Positions 1 through 10,333 of a DNA stretch of 64,000 nt are shown piece after piece (within the stretch, counting starts at the first letter, position 1; each line of letters opens with the position of its first letter). The notes beneath the pieces were generated by a model, which was not told where the DNA came from, made no database searches, and saw only the letters and a program-made list of their open reading frames with translations. Source of the DNA: Pseudoalteromonas sp. MMG010 (GTDB lineage: Bacteria > Pseudomonadota > Gammaproteobacteria > Enterobacterales > Alteromonadaceae); assembly GCF_018100905.1 (NCBI RefSeq), contig NZ_JAGJEG010000001.1, forward strand, positions 62,001-126,000, written 5' to 3'. Both the position numbers and the translations under genes were made by a program.

Positions 1-2175
1 TTTTTCACCAAGCTTTATGAAAAAGGCTTAGTTTACAAAAAAATGTCTACTGTTAACTGGGATCCGGTTGACCAAACAGTACTCGCTAACGAACAAGTCA
101 TCGATGGCCGTGGTTGGCGCTCAGGCGCTGTGGTTGAACAAAAAGAAATTCCACAGTGGTTCATCAAGATTACTGATTACGCGCAAGAGCTGCTTGATGA
201 CTTAGACAAGTTAGAAGATTGGCCTGAGCAAGTAAAAACCATGCAACGTAATTGGATTGGCCGCTCTGAAGGTTTAGACATTGAATTTACTCGCACCGAT
301 AATGACGAGAAATTTAGTGTATATACCACTCGCCCAGATACATTTATGGGTGTGACGTACCTTGCTGTTGCAGCAGGACATCCTATTGCCCAAGAAGCGG
401 CAAAAAACAGCGATGCAATCGCGATGTTTGTTGAAGAGTGCAAAAATACCAAAGTCGCCGAAGCAGATATGGCTACGATGGAGAAAAAAGGCATTGCAAC
501 AGGGTTGTATGCTACCCATCCATTAACTGGCGAACAAATTCCTATTTGGGTTGCTAACTTTGTATTAATGCATTACGGCTCTGGCGCGGTAATGGCAGTG
601 CCTGCACACGATCAACGTGATTTTGAGTTTGCAACAGCCTACGGCCTTAACATAAAGCAAGTTATCGCTCCTCAAGCCGATTGCGAAACAGCGCTTAATT
701 TAGACAATGAAGCGTTTACTGAAAAAGGCTTATTAGTTAATTCTGGCGACTTTGACGGACTTGATTTTAAAGCTGCCTTTAATGCTATTGCCGATAAACT
801 AGAAGCATTAGGTATTGGTGAGCGTAAAGTAAATTTCCGTCTTCGTGATTGGGGTGTAAGCCGTCAACGTTATTGGGGTTCTCCAATTCCAATGTTAAGT
901 GACGAAAATGGTAACGAAATAGCAGCATCACAAGAGATGCTTCCAGTGCGCTTGCCTGAAGATGTGGTTATGAATGGGGTTACCTCACCGATTAAAGCGG
1001 ATCCAAAGTGGGCACAAACGACGGTAGAGGGTGTACCTGCAACGCACGAAACAGATACATTTGATACCTTTATGGAATCATCTTGGTACTACGCCCGCTA
1101 CTGTAGCCCGCGCCATGATGAGGCAATGTTAGACCCTAAAGCAGCTAACTATTGGCTACCTGTAAACCAATATATTGGTGGTATTGAACACGCTATTTTA
1201 CACTTACTATACTCGCGTTTCTTCCACAAATTATTACGCGATTTTGGTTTAGTTGAATCTGATGAACCCTTTGACCGTCTCCTTTGTCAAGGTATGGTAT
1301 TGGCAGAAACGTTTTATCGTAAAGATGAAAAAGGCGGAGACATTTGGATTTCACCAAGCGATGTTAAAACTGAAACCGACGAAAAAGGCCGCGTCACTAA
1401 AGCATGGCATATTGAAGATGGTGAACCCGTATTCTCATCTGGCATGAGTAAAATGTCTAAATCGAAAAACAACGGTATTGACCCACAGCAAGTTATTGCT
1501 CAATACGGCGCGGATACTGTACGTTTATTTATGATGTTCACCGCTCCACCAGAGCAAACTCTTGAGTGGTCAGATTCTGGCGTTGAAGGTGCACATCGTT
1601 TCTTAAAGCGTGTATGGAAATATGCTGTAGACGTTAAAAACGCAGGATTTAAAGCTTTAGATAAATCGGCCCTTAGTAACAATCAAAAAGTATTGCGTCG
1701 TGAGTTACACAAAGCCATTGCAAAAGTAACTGATGATGTTTCACGCCGTCAAACCTTTAATACCGCTATCGCAGCAATCATGGAGCTTTCGAATAAATTA
1801 ATTAAAGCGCCATTAAACGATGAACAAGATATCGCGATTGCTAACGAAGCATTAGAAGCGCTTATTATTATGCTTGCACCTATCACGCCGCATTTATCGC
1901 ACCAGTTATGGCAAGATTTAGCCAAGCAAGGTGATGTAATTGATGCAGTATGGCCTTTAGTTGATGAGTCAGCATTAGTAGAAGACGAAAAGCTAATCAT
2001 TGTACAAGTAAATGGTAAGTTGCGTGCAAAGTTAACGGTCGCTGCTGATGCAACTAAAGAGCAAGTAGAAGCTCTGGCTTATGCTGAGCCTACAGTCGCT
2101 AAATTTACCGACGGCGTTACTATTCGAAAAGTAATTTATGTCCCTGGTAAATTACTTAACGTGGTAGCTAACTAA
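1..2175 (+). CDS. leuS: Leucine-tRNA ligase (5'-truncated by window edge)
   Basis: Class Ia aminoacyl-tRNA synthetase that charges tRNA-Leu in the cytoplasm. The reading frame is open from base 1, so the gene begins outside the window; 724 residues are present against about 860 in E. coli LeuRS, so the N-terminal catalytic part with the HIGH motif is missing. Visible are the CP1 editing domain (including [20 protein letters not shown] and the [14 protein letters not shown] region), the [19 protein letters not shown] block, and the class I signature KMSKSKNN, followed by the anticodon-binding helical domain and the C-terminal domain. lptE starts one base after the stop, so the two are probably co-transcribed, as in other Gammaproteobacteria. 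Recognition is certain; only the start is unseen. Confidence 0.98.
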   Translation, partial: FFTKLYEKGLVYKKMSTVNWDPVDQTVLANEQVIDGRGWRSGAVVEQKEIPQWFIKITDYAQELLDDLDKLEDWPEQVKTMQRNWIGRSEGLDIEFTRTDNDEKFSVYTTRPDTFMGVTYLAVAAGHPIAQEAAKNSDAIAMFVEECKNTKVAEADMATMEKKGIATGLYATHPLTGEQIPIWVANFVLMHYGSGAVMAVPAHDQRDFEFATAYGLNIKQVIAPQADCETALNLDNEAFTEKGLLVNSGDFDGLDFKAAFNAIADKLEALGIGERKVNFRLRDWGVSRQRYWGSPIPMLSDENGNEIAASQEMLPVRLPEDVVMNGVTSPIKADPKWAQTTVEGVPATHETDTFDTFMESSWYYARYCSPRHDEAMLDPKAANYWLPVNQYIGGIEHAILHLLYSRFFHKLLRDFGLVESDEPFDRLLCQGMVLAETFYRKDEKGGDIWISPSDVKTETDEKGRVTKAWHIEDGEPVFSSGMSKMSKSKNNGIDPQQVIAQYGADTVRLFMMFTAPPEQTLEWSDSGVEGAHRFLKRVWKYAVDVKNAGFKALDKSALSNNQKVLRRELHKAIAKVTDDVSRRQTFNTAIAAIMELSNKLIKAPLNDEQDIAIANEALEALIIMLAPITPHLSHQLWQDLAKQGDVIDAVWPLVDESALVEDEKLIIVQVNGKLRAKLTVAADATKEQVEALAYAEPTVAKFTDGVTIRKVIYVPGKLLNVVAN

Positions 2176-2176
2176 T

Positions 2177-2668
2177 ATGGCGACTCTAAACGCCATTAAA
2201 CACACATTAGCGCTTGCGCTAATGTGTGTTTTATTAACTGCATGTGGGTTTCACCTAAAAAAAGCATCAAGCTTGCCCGAAGATTTAATGCATTTAACGT
2301 TAAAAGGTGATGACGAAAGATCGGTATTATTCGAAAATCTTAAAAAAGAGTTACTCGCTAGCAACGTTGAGCTAAAAGAGCCCAGTAAACAGGTTTCTCA
2401 GCTTTACTTATATAACGAGCAGCTAGAGCGTCAAACCTTGTCTTTATTTCAAAATGGGCAAGTAGCCGAGTACGAGCTAGCTTATAGTGTATCTTATGTT
2501 GTTAAGCGCCCCGGAAGTGACCCTGTTCGTAAAAGTTTTGAACTATACCGAAATTATCAAGATGACCCTGATCATGCACTTGCAAAAGCAAAAGAGTTAG
2601 AGTTATTACTTGGTGAGATCCGTAAACAAGCAAGCCGAAAAATTGTCAGAGAGCTGTCTCAACTCTAA
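2177..2668 (+). CDS. lptE: LPS-assembly lipoprotein LptE
   Basis: Outer-membrane lipoprotein that plugs the LptD barrel and helps insert LPS in the outer leaflet. The 163-residue product has a short signal peptide ending in a lipobox (LLTACGFHL, lipidated Cys near residue 23), and the GFHLKKASSLPEDL segment just after the Cys is typical of LptE/RlpB. Length fits the family (E. coli about 190). It sits between leuS and holA, the conserved position of lptE. Its TAA stop overlaps the ATG of holA by one base, suggesting translational coupling. Confidence 0.93.
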   Translation: MATLNAIKHTLALALMCVLLTACGFHLKKASSLPEDLMHLTLKGDDERSVLFENLKKELLASNVELKEPSKQVSQLYLYNEQLERQTLSLFQNGQVAEYELAYSVSYVVKRPGSDPVRKSFELYRNYQDDPDHALAKAKELELLLGEIRKQASRKIVRELSQL

Positions 2669-3705
2669 TGCGCTGTTATGCTAATCAATTACCTAACGAA
2701 CTAAATAAAACGCTAAAACCTTTTTATTTAGTCTTTGGCGAAGAGCCATTTCAAGAAGCCCAGTGTGTAACACAAATAAAACAGGCCGCTAAGGCGCAAG
2801 GCTTCGACGAAGTTATTAAATTTACTTTAATGCAAAGCTTTGACTGGCATGAAATCATTGCACAATATCAAAGCATGTCCTTATTTAGTGCCCGCACAAT
2901 AATAGAACTTGATTTAAACCAGCAAAAGCCCGGTACTATTGGTAGTAATACATTTAAAAAATTAGTCGATTTAATTAACCCTGACACTTTATTAATCGTT
3001 AAAGGCGCCAAAGCAGGACAAGATGTGCAGCGCAGTGCTTGGTTTAAAGCACTTGATAAACACGGCCTATTCATCCCATGCTACCCATTAAATGGCAATC
3101 ATTTAAGCCGCTGGTTAGATGAACAATGCAAACGATTATCGCTAAACATGCTACCTGATGCCAAACGTTGTTTAATTAATGCAACCGAGGGTAATTTACT
3201 CGCCTGTTTTCAAGAACTCGAAAAGCTGTCGTTACTTCATGGTGACTCTACCATTAGTGAGTCAATAGTATTACAAGGGTTATTAAACCAAGCTAAATTT
3301 GATATTTTTGATTTATCTGCAGCACTTCTCAATGGACAATCTCAGCAAGGCATAAAAATACTGACCAAGCTTGCAAACGACAACACCGAAGTGGCCACTA
3401 TTTTATGGGCCATTAATAAAGATCTCACAACCTTAAAGAGTATTTCGCAAGGTTTGTTGCGTAATCAGCCTTTAGCGTCATTATTTAAACAAAAAGGGGT
3501 ATGGAAAAACCAACAAGCCAGTGTGCAGTCAGCCATAAACAGGCTTAAAATCGAAAATATTGAGCAAATAAGTAACGATTTAGCATTATTTGATAGCCAA
3601 TATAAACAAGGATTATTAGTCGCACCTTATCAGGCTCTGGCTCATATATGTATTAAGTTTTGCCAACCCGTTTCAATTCCTCTGCCGCATCACAACGATA
3701 ATTAA
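2668..3705 (+). CDS. holA: DNA polymerase III subunit delta
   Basis: Delta subunit of the clamp loader, which opens the beta sliding clamp during replication. The 345-residue length matches HolA (343 in E. coli). The N-terminal stretch PFYLVFGEEPFQEAQCV is the usual HolA beginning, followed by an AAA+-like fold without a working nucleotide site (a known family trait) and a C-terminal helical collar domain. It overlaps lptE by one base and is followed nine bases later by nadD, the same order as in E. coli. Confidence 0.95.
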   Translation: MRCYANQLPNELNKTLKPFYLVFGEEPFQEAQCVTQIKQAAKAQGFDEVIKFTLMQSFDWHEIIAQYQSMSLFSARTIIELDLNQQKPGTIGSNTFKKLVDLINPDTLLIVKGAKAGQDVQRSAWFKALDKHGLFIPCYPLNGNHLSRWLDEQCKRLSLNMLPDAKRCLINATEGNLLACFQELEKLSLLHGDSTISESIVLQGLLNQAKFDIFDLSAALLNGQSQQGIKILTKLANDNTEVATILWAINKDLTTLKSISQGLLRNQPLASLFKQKGVWKNQQASVQSAINRLKIENIEQISNDLALFDSQYKQGLLVAPYQALAHICIKFCQPVSIPLPHHNDN

Positions 3706-3714
3706 CCGATAGAA

Positions 3715-4356
3715 ATGAGTATGATTGCAATTTTTGGTGGTACTTTTAACCCCGTCCATTTAGGCCATTTAAATATGGCCAAGCGATGTGTCGCTAAATT
3801 TAATTTATCAACATTGTATTTTATGCCCTGTGCAATCCCTGCACACAAAGCGGCGCCGGGCATCAGTAACACACATCGTATTGAAATGCTCCGACAAGCA
3901 ACAGCCTCTTACCCTTATTTTAAATTAGATTTGCGCGAATTACAGCGCAGTGGGCCATCATACAGCTTACTTAGTTTACAAGAGTTGAGAGCTGAGCACC
4001 CTACTATGCCCATTTTATTTCTCATTGGTATGGACTCATTTACTAGCTTAGCTAATTGGTATGAATGGCAACAGGTTACTTCGTTATGTCATATTGTGGT
4101 TTATCAACGCCCTGGGCAGCCCTGTGAGGTTTCAGATGAACTTGCTGAGTACTTTAATAAAGCACAAACGAATGATATTGCTTCACTGCAAAAGACATTA
4201 GCTGGCAAATTATACTTTTTATCGGGTGAGCAACATCCAGCGGCATCAAGCCTAATTCGTAGTGAATTAAAAAAAGGGGATAATCGTAGTGAACTTCTTT
4301 GCCCATCGGTTAGTCAGTACATAGCACAGCATAAGCTGTATCAAAGTGATGATTAA
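3715..4356 (+). CDS. nadD: Nicotinate-nucleotide adenylyltransferase
   Basis: Joins nicotinate mononucleotide and ATP to make nicotinate adenine dinucleotide in NAD synthesis. The N-terminal nucleotidyltransferase signature GGTFNPVHLGHLNMA contains the (H/T)xGH motif, and SSxIR-type residues near the C-terminus (AASSLIRSELKKG) match the family. The product is 213 residues, as expected. Two ATG codons lie six bases apart (3715 and 3721); either could be the start. It follows holA closely and is probably in the same operon. Confidence 0.95.
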   Translation: MSMIAIFGGTFNPVHLGHLNMAKRCVAKFNLSTLYFMPCAIPAHKAAPGISNTHRIEMLRQATASYPYFKLDLRELQRSGPSYSLLSLQELRAEHPTMPILFLIGMDSFTSLANWYEWQQVTSLCHIVVYQRPGQPCEVSDELAEYFNKAQTNDIASLQKTLAGKLYFLSGEQHPAASSLIRSELKKGDNRSELLCPSVSQYIAQHKLYQSDD

Positions 4357-4410
4357 AACCTGAGTGCGTGTTAAAATGCGCGTTCTTAACTTTTTAAACG
4401 AGACACGACC

Positions 4411-4728
4411 TTGGATACAAAACAATTACTTGCTTTTGCGCTAGATAAAATCGACGATATGAAAGCACGTGACGTTATCGAACTTGACGTTAGAAATACC
4501 TCAGATGTAACTGATTACATGCTAGTTTGTTCGGGCAATTCAAAGCGCCATGTACAATCAATTGCCGATAACCTAGCAAAAGAAGCACGTCATGCTGGTG
4601 AAGAACCTTTAGGTTACGAAGGACAAAACGAAGGCGAATGGGTATTAGTTGATTTAGGCGATGTAATTGTACACGTAATGCAAGACTCAGCTCGCAGTTA
4701 CTACGACTTAGAAAAACTTTGGGGCTAA
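4411..4728 (+). CDS. rsfS: Ribosomal silencing factor RsfS
   Basis: Binds ribosomal protein L14 (uL14) and blocks joining of the 30S and 50S subunits when nutrients are scarce. The 105-residue protein shows the family's most conserved blocks: LDVRNTSDVTDYMLVCSGNS, RHVQSIADNL and DLGDVIVHVMQ, ending in YDLEKLWG. The start used is TTG at 4411, which gives the family's normal length; the frame has no better upstream ATG. It is followed by rlmH in the conserved rsfS-rlmH pair. The cobC gene found between nadD and rsfS in some enterobacteria is absent. Confidence 0.95.
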   Translation: MDTKQLLAFALDKIDDMKARDVIELDVRNTSDVTDYMLVCSGNSKRHVQSIADNLAKEARHAGEEPLGYEGQNEGEWVLVDLGDVIVHVMQDSARSYYDLEKLWG

Positions 4729-4761
4729 TAGCGCCATCACTATAACGTTTGGAAGTATTAC

Positions 4762-5232
4762 GTGAAAATTCAAATGATTGCTGTTGGTACGAAAATGCCA
4801 GCATGGGTAGAAACAGGTTTTGCTGAATATCAACGTCGTTTTCCTCGAGATATGACGCTTGAATTAATCGAAATACCCGCAGGAAAGCGGGGGAAAAATG
4901 CAGATATAAAACGCATTTTACAACTCGAAGGCGAAAAAACGCTCGCAGCTATCCCCAAAAGCAACCGAATAGTGACCTTAGAAGTAACAGGTAAACCACT
5001 TGATACTCACCAACTTGCTAAAAGTATGCAAAAATGGCAACTTGATGGTCGCGACGTAAGTTTGTTAATTGGCGGTCCAGAAGGGTTAGCACCTGAATGC
5101 ATCGCTGCTTCTGAACAAAAATGGTCATTATCAAATTTAACCTTACCGCATCCTTTGGTACGTATTATTGTAGCCGAAAGCCTTTATCGAGGCTGGAGCT
5201 TAAATAATAATCATCCTTATCATCGCGAGTAA
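4762..5232 (+). CDS. rlmH: 23S rRNA (pseudouridine1915-N3)-methyltransferase
   Basis: SPOUT-family methyltransferase that methylates pseudouridine 1915 in helix 69 of 23S rRNA. The 156-residue product (E. coli 155) starts at GTG 4762. It shows the knotted SAM-binding motifs [12 protein letters not shown] and the C-terminal [20 protein letters not shown], which with the terminal NNHPYHRE is diagnostic of RlmH. mrdA begins nine bases after the stop. Confidence 0.96.
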   Translation: MKIQMIAVGTKMPAWVETGFAEYQRRFPRDMTLELIEIPAGKRGKNADIKRILQLEGEKTLAAIPKSNRIVTLEVTGKPLDTHQLAKSMQKWQLDGRDVSLLIGGPEGLAPECIAASEQKWSLSNLTLPHPLVRIIVAESLYRGWSLNNNHPYHRE

Positions 5233-5241
5233 CGTTAGTTT

Positions 5242-7122
5242 ATGCTAAAACAAAGACCCACTATTCGTGACCATTCAGCAGAGGCAAATTTATTTGCCCG
5301 CCGTGCGTTTGTGGGCTTTGTTTTTGTATTAATTTTAGTTGCATTATTACTTTCAAATTTGTATTCGATACAAGTTGAACATCATCAAGATTATCAAACC
5401 CGCTCAAACGACAACCGTATAAAAGTCATTCCTATTGCGCCTAATCGCGGGCTTATATATGATAGAAATGGCGTTTTACTGGCCGAAAACAAACCTGTTT
5501 ACAACCTTGAAGTAACCCCTGAAGATGTAACCGATTTAACGTCATCACTTAATCAAGTAAGTAAACTCATTGGCATTAGTGAACAACAAAAAGCCGATTT
5601 TTTAGATAGTATTAAACATACTCGACGTTTTAAAAGCCAAGTATTAAAAGGGCGATTAAACGAGCAAGAAGTCGCTATTTTTTCAGTGAACCAACATAAG
5701 TTCCCGGGCTTTAGTATCGAAGCCAGACTTGCGCGTTTTTACCCTTATGGCGACACCCTCACCCATGCCTTAGGTTACGTTGCAAAATTAAATAAAAAAG
5801 AGCTCACCAAACTAAAACAACAAGACTTAGCCACCAATTATCGCGCGACTCATGATATAGGTAAACTTGGCATTGAAAAATACTATGAGCAAATGCTACA
5901 TGGCCAAGTAGGCTCACAAAGTGTTGAGGTAAATAACCGCGGACGTATTATTCGTACTCTTAGCTCAACTCCTCCCGTGCCAGGCAGTGACTTAGTGTTA
6001 ACCTTAGATATTGGATTACAACAAATTGCTCAGCATGTATTAAAGGATATGCGTGGTGCGATTGTTGTAATGGATGCTAAAGATGGTGGGATATTAGCGC
6101 TGTATTCAAACCCAAGCTACGACCCTAATTTATTTGTACATGGCATTAGTTCTAAAAATTATAAAGCCTTGTTAAATCCAGACCGACCGCTTATTAATCG
6201 TACGACACAAGGACGATATGCGCCGGCCTCCACCGTTAAACCGTTAATGGCGATTCTCGCGCTTGAAGAAGAAATAGTAACCGAAGCAACAACTATGTGG
6301 GATCCTGGCTTTTTCCAAATACAAAATGTTGAACATAAATGGCGTGACTGGAAACGCTGGGGGCATGGTCATGTGGATGTCTATAAAGCAATTGAAGAAT
6401 CGTGTGACACTTACTTTTACGATGCCGCATACCGTTTAGGTATTACAAAAATTAGTAATTTTATGAATCGCTTTGGCTACGGTGATTTATCGGGTATTGA
6501 TATACACGAAGAAACGACAGCTATTTTACCTTCAAAAGAATGGAAAGAAAATCGCTTTAAGGAATCGTGGTGGCGTGGTGACACGATTTCTGTGGGTATT
6601 GGCCAAGGTTATTGGACTGCAACACCAATACAAATTGCGAATGCAACGAATATATTAGTCAATAAAGGGATTAATCATCCACCTCACTTAGTCCAAGTAG
6701 CCAAAAAAGAAGATGCAGTAGAGCAAATAAATAACGACGAAAAGCCGCCCGTTGTCCTCAAAAACCCTGATAATTGGCGCATTGCGCTCGATGCGATGCA
6801 TAATACCGTTAAAAAAGTAACAGGGACTGCCCATAAAGCCTTTAAAGGCGCAAATTACGATCCTGCAGGAAAGACAGGGACGGCGCAAGTGGTCAGTATT
6901 GCTCAAGGTGAGCGCTATGATGCACAGTCACTAAAAGAACGCCAACGCGATAATGCGATTTATATTGGCTTTGCTCCATTTAACGATCCGCAAATTGTTG
7001 TTTCGATTGTAGTAGAAAACACTGGGGGCGGAAGCAGTGTTGGTGCCCCCATTGCTCGCCAGTTAATGGACTATTATTTTGCTGCAAATCCTTTACCTAT
7101 TGCAAAGAATGACTCCCTATGA
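5242..7122 (+). CDS. mrdA: Penicillin-binding protein 2 (elongation transpeptidase)
   Basis: Class B PBP that cross-links peptidoglycan during rod elongation, working with RodA. The 626-residue protein has a short cytoplasmic tail, one membrane anchor (about residues 24-45, FVGFVFVLILVALLLSNLY), the dimerisation/pedestal domain (APNRGLIYDRNGVLLAEN), and a C-terminal transpeptidase domain with SxxK in ASTVKPL, SxN-type SCD in EESCDTYFYD and KTG in AGKTGTAQV. The stop overlaps the rodA start (ATGA), as expected for partners made in fixed ratio. Confidence 0.97.
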   Translation: MLKQRPTIRDHSAEANLFARRAFVGFVFVLILVALLLSNLYSIQVEHHQDYQTRSNDNRIKVIPIAPNRGLIYDRNGVLLAENKPVYNLEVTPEDVTDLTSSLNQVSKLIGISEQQKADFLDSIKHTRRFKSQVLKGRLNEQEVAIFSVNQHKFPGFSIEARLARFYPYGDTLTHALGYVAKLNKKELTKLKQQDLATNYRATHDIGKLGIEKYYEQMLHGQVGSQSVEVNNRGRIIRTLSSTPPVPGSDLVLTLDIGLQQIAQHVLKDMRGAIVVMDAKDGGILALYSNPSYDPNLFVHGISSKNYKALLNPDRPLINRTTQGRYAPASTVKPLMAILALEEEIVTEATTMWDPGFFQIQNVEHKWRDWKRWGHGHVDVYKAIEESCDTYFYDAAYRLGITKISNFMNRFGYGDLSGIDIHEETTAILPSKEWKENRFKESWWRGDTISVGIGQGYWTATPIQIANATNILVNKGINHPPHLVQVAKKEDAVEQINNDEKPPVVLKNPDNWRIALDAMHNTVKKVTGTAHKAFKGANYDPAGKTGTAQVVSIAQGERYDAQSLKERQRDNAIYIGFAPFNDPQIVVSIVVENTGGGSSVGAPIARQLMDYYFAANPLPIAKNDSL

Positions 7123-8225
7123 ATATGCTCCACGATAAGCGTAGTATTTGGATGCGCATGCATTTAGATCTCCCCTTGTTAATTGCCTTGTTGCTCATGA
7201 TGGCTGGCAGTATTGCTGTTGTATACAGTGCCAGTGGTCAAGAAAATGCGATGATGATGCGTCACTTAACACGTATGGGCAGTGCATTTATAGCCATGGT
7301 ATTTTTAGCGCAAATTTCACCAGCGACCCTTAAACGGCTTGTTATTCCCATGTACTGTGTCGGTTTATTAATGTTAGTTGGCGTATTGTTATTTGGTGTC
7401 AGCTCAAAAGGGGCTCAGCGCTGGTTAAATCTAGGTATTACGCGATTTCAGCCCTCAGAATTAATGAAGCTGGCTGTACCGATGATGATTGCTTGGTATA
7501 TAGGTCGGCAAAATCTACCACCAAGGCCATTACATTTAATTATTGGCTTTGCCATTGTGATGCTCCCTACTCTATTAATTAAAGAGCAACCCGATTTAGG
7601 TACATCTATACTAATTGCAAGCTCAGGCATATTTGTCTTGTTTTTATCTGGTTTAAGCTGGCGCCTGATTGGTTTTTTAAGCACCATCGTCGCCATGGCA
7701 GCGTGGCCATTTTGGCATTATGGGATGCACGATTATCAAAAACAACGTGTACTCACTTTTTTAGATCCTGAAAGTGATCCACTGGGCTCGGGTTATCATA
7801 TTATTCAATCTAAAATAGCGATTGGCTCGGGAGGTATCGAAGGAAAAGGTTGGCTGCAAGGGACCCAATCTCAACTCGAATTTTTACCCGAGCGACACAC
7901 TGACTTTATATTTTCTGTACTCAGTGAAGAGTTTGGCTTATTCGGCGTGTGTGTGTTATTGAGTTTGTACTTATTTATTATAGGCCGAGGCTTGTACATC
8001 GCAGTCAACGCACAAGATGCGTTTGGCAAGCTATTAGCAGGTGCACTTACTTTGACATTCTTTGTTTACATATTTGTAAATATTGGCATGGTATCAGGAC
8101 TCTTACCCGTCGTGGGTGTACCGTTACCTTTAATTAGTTATGGCGGTACCTCTATGGTGACATTAATGGCAGGGTTTGGCATTATAATGAGCATAGCGAC
8201 AGACAAAAGGATGCTATTAAAATAA
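7119..8225 (+). CDS. mrdB: Rod-shape glycosyltransferase RodA (SEDS family)
   Basis: Polytopic SEDS peptidoglycan glycosyltransferase that polymerises lipid II for cylindrical growth, paired with PBP2. The 368-residue protein has about ten membrane segments and the SEDS signatures: QPSELMKLA, KEQPDLGTS, the catalytic-loop area with GTQSQLEFLPERHTDFIFS, and GVPLPLISYGGTSM near the C-terminus. The start overlaps the mrdA stop by four bases and the stop overlaps the rlpA ATG by one base. Confidence 0.97.
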   Translation: MNMLHDKRSIWMRMHLDLPLLIALLLMMAGSIAVVYSASGQENAMMMRHLTRMGSAFIAMVFLAQISPATLKRLVIPMYCVGLLMLVGVLLFGVSSKGAQRWLNLGITRFQPSELMKLAVPMMIAWYIGRQNLPPRPLHLIIGFAIVMLPTLLIKEQPDLGTSILIASSGIFVLFLSGLSWRLIGFLSTIVAMAAWPFWHYGMHDYQKQRVLTFLDPESDPLGSGYHIIQSKIAIGSGGIEGKGWLQGTQSQLEFLPERHTDFIFSVLSEEFGLFGVCVLLSLYLFIIGRGLYIAVNAQDAFGKLLAGALTLTFFVYIFVNIGMVSGLLPVVGVPLPLISYGGTSMVTLMAGFGIIMSIATDKRMLLK

Positions 8226-8974
8226 TGCGCTTTATCTATATTTTCACCATGTTATTGCTGCTAAATGCATGTAGTAGTGGCAGTACAAGCCGTTATAGTA
8301 TGGAACATGACGCGGCACCTGTTCGTGCTCCCACTGCACTTGAGATGCAAGATGCCAAAGTCGTGCCCGTTATAAAAAGTGCCAGCGCAGGTCGTCCATA
8401 TACAGTATTAGGTAAAAGCTACACCCCTATGCTTGATGAAACAGGGTACAGCGAATATGGTATCGCTTCTTGGTATGGTCGAAAGTTTCATGGCCATAAT
8501 ACGTCAAATGGTGAAGTTTATGATATGTTTGCCATGACCGCAGCACATAAAACACTCCCTTTGCCTAGCTTTTTAAGAGTAACCAATACCGCAAACGGAA
8601 AGTCGGTGATTGTACGCGTAAATGATCGAGGCCCCTTTCATCAAGACAGACTGATCGATTTATCGTATGCTGCTGCCTACAAGTTAGGCTATTATAACCA
8701 AGGTACAGCGAAGGTTAAGTTAGAAGCGATTACCTTAAGTAATTCAGCTAAAAAAACCTATATTCAAGTAGCTGCTGGAAGCAAATTAACAAATATACAA
8801 GCATTGGCTGCCCAATTAAGGCAACAATATAAAATACCCACAAATATTATTCGCAAAAACAATTTATATAAATTGCACTTAGGGCCAATAAAAAATGCTC
8901 AACATGCACAAACAGTATTAAATAAATTAAAACAAAGCCAATATAAAAACGCGTTCTTGCTTTACACACAATAA
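8225..8974 (+). CDS. rlpA: Septal-ring/envelope lipoprotein RlpA (putative lytic transglycosylase)
   Basis: Outer-membrane lipoprotein; the Pseudomonas homologue is a lytic transglycosylase acting on denuded glycans. The 249-residue product has a signal peptide with lipobox (LLLNACSSG, Cys about residue 16), a double-psi beta-barrel domain (ASWYGRKFHGHNTSNGEVYD, then VRVNDRGPFHQDRLIDLSYAA) and a C-terminal SPOR domain (YIQVAAGSK to the end) that would bind glycan strands. The DPBB residues linked to catalysis (the E in NGEVYD and the D in NDRGPF) are present. It starts on the last base of the rodA stop. Confidence 0.94.
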   Translation: MRFIYIFTMLLLLNACSSGSTSRYSMEHDAAPVRAPTALEMQDAKVVPVIKSASAGRPYTVLGKSYTPMLDETGYSEYGIASWYGRKFHGHNTSNGEVYDMFAMTAAHKTLPLPSFLRVTNTANGKSVIVRVNDRGPFHQDRLIDLSYAAAYKLGYYNQGTAKVKLEAITLSNSAKKTYIQVAAGSKLTNIQALAAQLRQQYKIPTNIIRKNNLYKLHLGPIKNAQHAQTVLNKLKQSQYKNAFLLYTQ

Positions 8975-9018
8975 CGCCTTTAAAATAGGCTAACGCGTAA
9001 TTTTCACTTTAACTATTA

Positions 9019-10188
9019 ATGAGTATGATGAAATCAATAAAACATAAAATTATTCACCTCGTATCCGGCCTAGTCTGCTCTGTTGCCGTATTTTCTGCCT
9101 CTGCCCAAATTATGCCGGCCCCGCCGCAAATTAATGCAAAAGGTTATTTTTTAGTCGACTTTACAACCGGTAAAGTAATTGCCGAAGGTGAAGCAGATAC
9201 TAAATTAGCACCCGCTAGTTTAACAAAAATGATGACCAGTTATGTAATTGGCACAGAAATTAAAGCGGGTAATATTGCCACCACCGATATGGTAACGATT
9301 AGTGAAAATGCATGGGCGAAAAACTTTCCTGATTCGTCAAAAATGTTCATCGAAGTGGGTAAACAAGTCAGTGTTGATGAATTAAATCACGGTATTATCA
9401 TTCAATCAGGTAACGATGCGTGTGTTGCTATGGCAGAACATATTGCGGGTAGTGAAGGTGCCTTTGCCGATTTGATGAATGCTCATGCCGAAAAGTTAGG
9501 GTTAAGTAATAGCCATTTTATAAACAGTCACGGTTTAGATACTAATGAGCATTACACTACACCACGTGATATGGCTACACTTGCTGCTGCAATCATCCGT
9601 GATGTACCCGATGAATATGCGCTGTATAAAGAAAAATCTTACACTTACAATGGTATAAAACAGCCTAACCGTAACACGTTATTATGGGACAAAAGCTTAA
9701 ATGTTGATGGTATGAAAACCGGACATACTTCAAAAGCAGGGTATAGTTTAGTGTCATCGGCAACCAAAGACGACATGCGTTTAATTGCCGTTGTAATGGG
9801 TACGTCAAGTGAGCGTGCACGAAAGGTTGAAAGTAAAAAGCTACTTAATTACGGGTTTCGCTTCTTTGAGACAATTACACCTTACAAAGCAGGCGATAGT
9901 TTTGCACAGCAACGTATTTGGATGGGCGACAAAGAAAACGTATCGCTGGGTATTTTAAATGATACGCCAATTACGATTCCTCGTGGCCAGCATAAAAACT
10001 TAAAAGCTAACTTTGAGCTAGATAATACCTTAGAAGCTCCCTTAGCAAAGGGAACGACTGTAGGTACTTTATTCTTACAACTTGAAGGCGAAGATATTGC
10101 TACTTACCCGCTAGTGACTTTAGAAGAAGTGGGCGAAGGTAGCTTTTTTAGTAAAATATACGATTACTTACTTTTACAAATACAGTGA
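9019..10188 (+). CDS. dacA: D-alanyl-D-alanine carboxypeptidase (PBP5/6 type)
   Basis: Removes the terminal D-Ala from peptidoglycan pentapeptides in the periplasm. The 389-residue product has a signal peptide (cleavage likely near SASAQ), the peptidase S11 domain with SxxK (PASLTKMM), SxN (IQSGNDACVAMA) and KTG (DGMKTGHTSKAGYS), the PBP5 C-terminal beta domain, and a C-terminal amphipathic helix (FFSKIYDYLLLQIQ) for membrane attachment. ATG codons at 9019, 9025 and 9028 compete and no strong Shine-Dalgarno decides between them. A terminator follows, closing this cluster. Confidence 0.96.
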   Translation: MSMMKSIKHKIIHLVSGLVCSVAVFSASAQIMPAPPQINAKGYFLVDFTTGKVIAEGEADTKLAPASLTKMMTSYVIGTEIKAGNIATTDMVTISENAWAKNFPDSSKMFIEVGKQVSVDELNHGIIIQSGNDACVAMAEHIAGSEGAFADLMNAHAEKLGLSNSHFINSHGLDTNEHYTTPRDMATLAAAIIRDVPDEYALYKEKSYTYNGIKQPNRNTLLWDKSLNVDGMKTGHTSKAGYSLVSSATKDDMRLIAVVMGTSSERARKVESKKLLNYGFRFFETITPYKAGDSFAQQRIWMGDKENVSLGILNDTPITIPRGQHKNLKANFELDNTLEAPLAKGTTVGTLFLQLEGEDIATYPLVTLEEVGEGSFFSKIYDYLLLQIQ

Positions 10189-10207
10189 TTAAATAAATTA
10201 AAGTAAG

Positions 10208-10236
10208 CGCCTCTAACCTAGAGGCGTTTTTTTTTG
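10208..10236 (+). terminator. Rho-independent terminator after dacA
   Basis: An 8-bp stem with arms CGCCTCTA and TAGAGGCG around a three-base loop is followed by a run of nine T. It lies 20 bases after the dacA stop and separates the wall-gene cluster from ybeD-lipB-lipA. Confidence 0.9.
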
Positions 10237-10333
10237 CTTGAAAAATGCTAGAATGCGCCCCATATAGGCAAGATTAAGCTGTAACAACAGCTATCCGTAA
10301 AACGCTAACACATTTGTATAAGGAGTCACCATC